NCBI GenBank assembly: GCA_023230425.1
Contig: JALNXI010000064.1
Span: 1 to 10,104, forward strand
Direction of reading: 5' to 3'
Length of the DNA stretch: 10,104 nucleotides
Source: Methanoculleus sp.
GTDB taxonomy: Archaea; Halobacteriota; Methanomicrobia; Methanomicrobiales; Methanoculleaceae
Below are positions 6,417-10,104 of the stretch, one piece after another; the stretch's first letter is position 1, and every line of letters begins with the position of its first letter. The notes beneath the pieces are model-generated. The model made no database searches, was not told the DNA's origin, and worked only from the letters and a program-made list of their open reading frames with translations. The translations under genes were made by a program, and so were the position numbers.

Positions 6417-7077
6417 AGATCCGGTGCACCTTCCCGGGACCGCCCGGCCGGAAGGTCTCCGGGTACCTCTCCTGGGGTTTCCCGATTCTCTCGGTGCAGT
6501 GCGATGCCGAGAGGTACGCCGCCCCTGCGAGGGCATCGATATCTTCATCGGTGAGGGTATGGAGCCCGCCGATGACGCCCCACACCCTGCCCTCCCGGGA
6601 GACCCGGTTGATGATCCGGCTGATATGCGGGTGTGCGCACCCGGTGATGACCAGAAAGCCGTCGGGCACGGCGACCGCGAGCGACTGTTCCCGGATATCG
6701 GTCCCGAGCGGGCCGGTAACGGCGATGCCGTCCGTGATCTCCGTCCAACCCCCGACGATTCGCGGCTCCGAATACTCCCGGATCAGCGAAAGCGTCTTTT
6801 CCGAGAAAGCGTCGTGGACGAAGACCTCCACCGACGGGTTTGCGGCAAGGATCGCCGCGAGGCCGCCGATATGGTCGTGGTGGTCGTGGGAGAGCACGAG
6901 GTACCTGATCGACGCAGGGTTGATGCCGAGCGCCTGCATGTTTGCGAGAAGGATATCGCCGCGTTCTCCGGTATCAAAGAGCAGCCCCGCCTCTTCGAGC
7001 AGGCAGGAAAAGCCCCAGTCCGGCGTGAGATCCTGCCGGCAGGGAATGTTATTGTAGACCTCGGTGACGGTGAGCAT
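6415..7077 (-). CDS. Metallo-beta-lactamase-fold hydrolase, COG1237-like
   Basis: A 220-residue cytoplasmic metal-dependent hydrolase. The metal-binding motif HDHHDH is at 64-69 (H64, H66, D68, H69). Later ligands expected of the fold are visible: H149 in GCAHPH, and H173 in GGLHTL, with H193 in SHC near the end. The N-terminal pattern WGFSCLLEEAGLLFDTGERG (21-40) and the GCAHP and GGLH motifs match the branch that includes the Methanocaldococcus 7,8-dihydropterin-6-methyl-4-(ribofuranosyl)-aminobenzene-5'-phosphate synthase, a methanopterin-pathway activity. That reaction is a possibility here, not a firm call, since several paralogues with unknown substrates share these motifs. The ATG at 7077 follows AGGAG by about ten bases. 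The gene stands alone: convergent with mscS, and 140 bases downstream of the SIMPL gene. Confidence 0.85.
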   Translation of the reverse strand: MLTVTEVYNNIPCRQDLTPDWGFSCLLEEAGLLFDTGERGDILLANMQALGINPASIRYLVLSHDHHDHIGGLAAILAANPSVEVFVHDAFSEKTLSLIREYSEPRIVGGWTEITDGIAVTGPLGTDIREQSLAVAVPDGFLVITGCAHPHISRIINRVSREGRVWGVIGGLHTLTDEDIDALAGAAYLSASHCTERIGKPQERYPETFRPGGPGKVHRI

Positions 7078-7094
7078 TGAAAACAGACTCCTCT

Positions 7095-7117
7095 CTTCCG
7101 GTCTCCCCTCCCGGAAG
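7095..7117. repeat. Inverted repeat just upstream of the MBL-fold gene
   Basis: CTTCCGG (7095-7101) and CCGGAAG (7111-7117) are perfect seven-base inverted copies around a nine-base loop. On the - strand it sits about 18-40 bases before the ATG at 7077. It may be an operator or a 5' leader hairpin; the ribosome site GAGGAG lies just downstream of it. Confidence 0.35.
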
Positions 7118-7135
7118 ATTATGCTTCCCGATGAG

Positions 7136-7199
7136 GCAGGCCGGGCACTCGGGGGTATCCGGCCCGGGGTTCGGAGCAGCCCGGGCCTGCAGACGAAAA
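7136..7199 (-). terminator. T-run and large hairpin after the SIMPL gene
   Basis: On the - strand, TTTTT (7195-7199) follows the SIMPL stop codon by about 18 bases and is the probable oligo-T stop. Directly after it, GCAGGCCCGGGC (7179-7190) pairs with GCCCGGCCTGC (7136-7146) with a single bulged base, forming a GC-rich stem of eleven pairs around a loop of about 32 bases. The order T-run then stem is opposite to a bacterial intrinsic terminator; the stem may be a 3' end structure or a backup block to read-through into the MBL gene. Confidence 0.4.
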
Positions 7200-7217
7200 A
7201 GAGGGGCTGTAGAGGGG

Positions 7218-7955
7218 TTACGCTATGACGTAGGCGATGGAGACGGTGGCGGTCACGTCGATCTCGCCGGCCTCAACCGGGGTCGGGACGCCGGCGCCTG
7301 CCGCCTTCTCCATGCCCATGTAACGGTTGTCGTAGGCCATGGGCACGTAACTGTTCCCGACGTTGACCTCTTTGACATCGACGATGGTCTTGCCGATGGC
7401 GGCAGCAACTGCGTCCGCGTCACCCCGTGCCTGCTTCACGGCGGCGGTCAGGGCCTCCGACCGGAATTCCTGCTGTTTTGCGTCGCTTAAGGTGAACGAG
7501 AGCCGGTCGACCCGGTTTGCGCCGTTCGCGACCGCGAGGTCGATGATCTCGCCGGCGCGGTTGACGTCGCTCAGCCTGACCTCAAGGTTGTTGACCACAC
7601 GGTAGAACTTGACTTTAGAGGTTACGAAGGGTTTGTCGTCCTGCTCGGTCACCGGGTAGATGTTGTAGCCGGCGGTCCTGAGATCTTTTGCCGGGATGCC
7701 GGCGCCCTTCAGGGCATTGACCACGGCGTCCATCTTCTGGGCGTTCTGCTGCTGTGCGACTTTGGCATCGGCGTTCTCGGTCTCGACCGCGAGCACGATG
7801 ATGGCCTGGTCGGGCGTGGTCGTCACTTTGCCTGTACCGGATACGTGGATCAGCTTATCTTTGGATTCCTCTGGCAACTGTGCGGTGACGTTGCCGATCA
7901 CCGCAGCGCAGAGGACCATCAGAGCGATCCCCAGAAGTGCTATCTTTCCCCGCAT
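7218..7955 (-). CDS. Secreted SIMPL (DUF541) domain protein
   Basis: A 245-residue exported protein of the SIMPL/DUF541 family. The N-terminus is a Sec-type signal: MRGK followed by a hydrophobic stretch at about 5-20 and a likely cleavage after NVTA (22-25). There is no lipobox, so it is probably soluble or held by other means. The mature part starts with IHVSGTGKVTTTPDQAIIVLAVET, the hallmark first strand of SIMPL proteins, and goes on with YNIYPV, FYRVVNNLEVRLSDV, GANRVDRLSFTLSD, and a C-terminal DVTATVSIAYVIA strand. The function in archaea is unknown; bacterial members are linked to envelope stress and, in one case, to IRAK-pathway binding. The ATG at 7955 is preferred to a TTG nine bases earlier, with GTGATG at 7966-7971 as a possible ribosome site. 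A palindrome lies about 50 bases upstream. Confidence 0.88.
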   Translation of the reverse strand: MRGKIALLGIALMVLCAAVIGNVTAQLPEESKDKLIHVSGTGKVTTTPDQAIIVLAVETENADAKVAQQQNAQKMDAVVNALKGAGIPAKDLRTAGYNIYPVTEQDDKPFVTSKVKFYRVVNNLEVRLSDVNRAGEIIDLAVANGANRVDRLSFTLSDAKQQEFRSEALTAAVKQARGDADAVAAAIGKTIVDVKEVNVGNSYVPMAYDNRYMGMEKAAGAGVPTPVEAGEIDVTATVSIAYVIA

Positions 7956-8003
7956 AGGTATCAATCATCACTTGATTTGACGAGAATAAATGTCTTACTT
8001 TAA

Positions 8004-8021
8004 CTACGAGAATTTTCGTAG
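8004..8021. promoter_or_regulatory. Near-perfect 18-base palindrome upstream of the SIMPL gene, possible operator
   Basis: CTACGA (8004-8009) and TCGTAG (8016-8021) are inverted copies, and the AATT in the centre is also symmetric, so 16 of 18 positions are palindromic. It is flanked on both sides by TTTAA. It lies 49-66 bases upstream of the ATG at 7955, where TATA-like words on the - strand (GTTAAAG, TTTATT) occur between it and the gene. It is placed well for a dimeric regulator of the SIMPL gene. Confidence 0.45.
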
Positions 8022-8076
8022 CTTTAACCGGGCGGATTGCGAAAATATCTGTTTTAATTCGATATCCTGGTAGCCC

Positions 8077-8775
8077 TCACTCTCCGTCGGCCTCCGGCGA
8101 CCACCCGAGCGCTGCCACCAGGCGGGCGATCAGGACCGCGATGTAGATGGTCCCGCTCACCGCCTCAAGCAGGGCGAGCGACCGGGCCTGGTCGGTGACC
8201 GGGGTGATGTCGCCGTAGCCGAGCGTCGCAAGGGTGACGAAACTGAAGTAGATGAAATCGGGGAAGGTGAAGGTGCCATCCGGGTTATGCCCGGACTCGG
8301 CCGAGAACGATCCGGGATTGATACTCTCGACGAGGCCGTAGGCGGTCGCCCAGGTCAGGCCCATGAGGAGGTAGACGGAGACCGCGCCGTAGATGGTGTC
8401 GGTGGCGATCCGGCGTGTTGTGAGCACCCGGGAGAGGACGATGAGGGCTGTGAAGGCGTAGAAGAGGAGCGTGAAGACGCTCTCGGCTTTATCGAGGGCG
8501 GGAACTCCGGTGATGACGTGGAGCCAGCCGAAGACGAAGGCGGGGATCCCGAGGAGGACGGCGATCACGATCTGCCGGCGCCGGTAACTCACCGCATAGA
8601 CCCCGGTGATCAGGATGATGGACGAGAGCACCTTCAGGGCAACCGGGCCGGCCGGCCCTGCAACCACATAAGGATAGATGACAAGCAGGAGGATGAGCGA
8701 TGCCAGCAGGTAGTGGAACTGCATCGCTCTGGCGCGGGCGAGAAGCCGGGCGAGAAGTCTCACTTTGCGGGTCAA
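8077..8775 (-). CDS. Six-helix potassium channel
   Basis: A 232-residue membrane protein with the K+ selectivity filter TLGYGD at 184-189 inside the pore loop FIYFSFVTLATLGYGDITP. Hydrophobic helices are at about 19-39, 45-62, 68-88, 99-117, 127-149 and 199-222, so the plan is six helices with the pore between the last two. I see no S4-like ladder of regularly spaced arginines, so voltage sensing is doubtful, and the cytoplasmic tail after the last helix is only about ten residues, with no RCK/TrkA-N domain. The Arg-rich N-terminus (RKVRLLARLLARARA) is the main cytoplasmic segment. The TTG at 8775 overlaps the kinase stop as TTGA; GTG at 8763 and ATG at 8724 are alternatives. A channel this bare would need gating by another protein; the coupled Ser/Thr kinase is the obvious candidate. 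Confidence 0.85.
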   Translation of the reverse strand: MTRKVRLLARLLARARAMQFHYLLASLILLLVIYPYVVAGPAGPVALKVLSSIILITGVYAVSYRRRQIVIAVLLGIPAFVFGWLHVITGVPALDKAESVFTLLFYAFTALIVLSRVLTTRRIATDTIYGAVSVYLLMGLTWATAYGLVESINPGSFSAESGHNPDGTFTFPDFIYFSFVTLATLGYGDITPVTDQARSLALLEAVSGTIYIAVLIARLVAALGWSPEADGE

Positions 8776-10064
8776 ATCAGGGTCGTGTCGCCGGCTTCCC
8801 TCATCAGGGTTTCGATTGCTCTCTGCACCTCCCGGGCAGACTGGTAGCGGTCAGCGGGGTCTTTTGCGAGGCACGCGAGGATGACCGGGTCGAACCGCGC
8901 GAGGTCTCTCACGATCTCCGACGGGGGGACCGGCTGTTCGTGGAGGACCGCCCCGGCAAACCCGGCGAGGCCCTCGCTGGCATTGGGGGTCCTTCCCGTC
9001 ACCAACTCGTAGAAGACAGCACCGAGCTGGTAGATGTCGGTCCGGGCATCGGTCTCTCCGAACCGCTCCGGGGCGACCTGTTCCGGGGCCGCATACGCGA
9101 GCGTGAACCCGGCGATGCTGGTATCCCGGCTCCTCTCCAGTCTTGTGCTCATGCCCCAATCGGTGATCTTCGGTGTCAGGTCGTCTGTGAGAAGGATGTT
9201 TCCGGGCTTGATATCCCGGTGGATCACGCCCCGCTCGTGGGCGTAGGCAAGCCCGGCAGCGATGCCGGCAACGATCCGGGCGGCGGTCTCTCCCGGGACG
9301 GGTTTCTCCAGGTCTTTTAGGGTCCGGGGCAGGTACTCCATCTCGACAAAGGGCACCGGGAGGATGTTGACCGAGTGGATCGCGACGATGTTTTTGTGGG
9401 TGAGGTCTTCCCAGAACCGCATCTCTTTCATGAAGGTCTTTCCGGTGGCCTCGTCGTAGGCGATCGGTATCTTCACCGCTACGGTCCGACGGTCATCGCG
9501 CCTGACCGCCGAGAAGACCTGTCCGAGCCCGCCTCTCCCGGCGAAGGCGACCTGACCGTACCGTCCCGCAAGTTCGGGCGGGAACCCGGTCGGGTGGGGA
9601 GGTACGGTCTGGTATGCGCCGGGGAGGATGGTCGCACCCGCCGGTGCTCTGCCGGGTCTCTTCAGATACCGGGTGCCGAGCACGGCGGCACCGATCCCCA
9701 GGGTGGTCAGGAGAACGGCAGCCCAGGGGAACGGATCCGTGGCCCCCTGCCTGCCCTGATTGGGATTTTCACCGGCGGCAGTGGTCGTTGCTGTCGCAAC
9801 CGGCGTCTCCTGGTTCTCCGGCGTGCTGACGGCCGTGGGCAGGGCGGTGGGCGTCGCTCCTGGTGTGTCTTTACCCTTGCCGTCGGCGCTCTTTCCGGGA
9901 GTGGTGACCTTATCGTCGTTCGGCGTCTTGCCGGCGGCCTCTATGCCCTGCGGATCGGCGTTCGAGTGCTCCGGGGGTCCCCCTGCTCCCGAGACGGCGG
10001 CAACGAGGAGGAGGACGGAGAGCAGGATCAGGGCGACCCTCCAGCCCGCCCGTTCAGGCCGCAT
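8772..10064 (-). CDS. Membrane-anchored Hanks-type Ser/Thr protein kinase
   Basis: A 430-residue kinase with the catalytic domain at the C-terminus. In order: N-terminal signal or anchor helix (9-27), a Thr/Pro/Ala-rich stalk (28-112) with several TP pairs, a membrane helix (113-131), and a kinase domain (169-422). Catalytic motifs are complete: Gly loop GRGGLGQVF (176-184), VAVK with K198, candidate helix-C E214, HRDIKPGN (282-289) with D284 and N289, DWG (302-304) in place of DFG, and AAPE (325-328) after a Ser/Thr-containing activation loop. The stalk would lie outside the cell and the kinase inside. Bacterial PASTA kinases have the reverse order. The ATG at 10064 is chosen because it gives a normal signal-peptide n-region and follows GGGGTG. 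A TTG at 10091 or an extension past the window edge cannot be excluded. The stop overlaps the channel start. Confidence 0.88.
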   Translation of the reverse strand: MRPERAGWRVALILLSVLLLVAAVSGAGGPPEHSNADPQGIEAAGKTPNDDKVTTPGKSADGKGKDTPGATPTALPTAVSTPENQETPVATATTTAAGENPNQGRQGATDPFPWAAVLLTTLGIGAAVLGTRYLKRPGRAPAGATILPGAYQTVPPHPTGFPPELAGRYGQVAFAGRGGLGQVFSAVRRDDRRTVAVKIPIAYDEATGKTFMKEMRFWEDLTHKNIVAIHSVNILPVPFVEMEYLPRTLKDLEKPVPGETAARIVAGIAAGLAYAHERGVIHRDIKPGNILLTDDLTPKITDWGMSTRLERSRDTSIAGFTLAYAAPEQVAPERFGETDARTDIYQLGAVFYELVTGRTPNASEGLAGFAGAVLHEQPVPPSEIVRDLARFDPVILACLAKDPADRYQSAREVQRAIETLMREAGDTTLI

Positions 10065-10104
10065 CTGACGGAGGCACCCCCCCGGGAACAACGAAGACGA
10101 GGGT

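Noticed and set aside
5667..6548. Long - strand open frame (293 codons) opposite mscS and the end of the MBL gene
   Set aside because: It is antisense to well-recognised MscS coding sequence, is rich in Arg, Asp and Pro as expected of a shadow frame in high-GC DNA, and has no recognisable domain.
6424..7080. + strand open frame (218 codons) opposite the MBL-fold gene
   Set aside because: The - strand frame has the full HxHxDH metal site; the + strand frame has no family features.
8287..9320. + strand open frames opposite the K+ channel and kinase
   Set aside because: Low-complexity Asp/Glu/Gly/Arg-rich translations antisense to genes with intact filter and catalytic motifs.

Overview
The window looks like chromosomal DNA of a methanogenic archaeon, most likely of the Methanomicrobiales and perhaps close to Methanoculleus. 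The evidence is an archaeal-type NusA made only of KH domains, a DUF432 gene joined to a small MscS channel, a PAS-PAS histidine kinase with the H-box layout common in these methanogens, TATA-like promoters (TTTAAATA, GATATATATT, TTTATATC), oligo-T ends and high-GC genes separated by AT-richer spacers. The genus is an inference; no rRNA or methanogenesis gene is present to confirm it. I see no tRNA, rRNA, CRISPR array, insertion sequence or integrase.

Layout. Bases 1-480 hold no gene I can support, but contain a consensus TATA box and two inverted repeats ahead of the first gene. On the + strand follow a UPF0104/AglD-type integral membrane flippase-like protein (481-1521) and a DUF151 bifunctional-nuclease-family protein (1568-2014). 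Convergent to these, on the - strand, are a PAS histidine kinase-like protein (2897-4366) and then an overlapping nusA-hisE pair (2080-2806). A spacer of about 475 bases (4367-4842) with several promoter-like elements leads into a + strand, translationally coupled pair, DUF432 and MscS (4843-6407). The rest is on the - strand: a metallo-beta-lactamase-fold hydrolase (6415-7077), a secreted SIMPL/DUF541 protein (7218-7955), and a translationally coupled pair of a membrane-anchored Hanks-type Ser/Thr kinase (8772-10064) and a six-helix K+ channel (8077-8775).

How the genes may work together. Two gene pairs, DUF432-MscS and kinase-K+ channel, each join an ion channel to a soluble or signalling partner by overlapping stop and start codons. 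The right half of the window therefore reads as an envelope, osmotic and ion-response neighbourhood, with the SIMPL and MBL proteins as neighbours of unclear connection. nusA-hisE is housekeeping: transcription elongation/termination and the second step of histidine synthesis. The histidine kinase-like protein is notable because the position where the phospho-accepting histidine is expected is threonine, while the ATP-binding domain looks intact. The most interesting candidate system is the kinase-channel operon: a Hanks kinase with an extracytoplasmic Thr/Pro-rich stalk made from the same message as a K+ channel.
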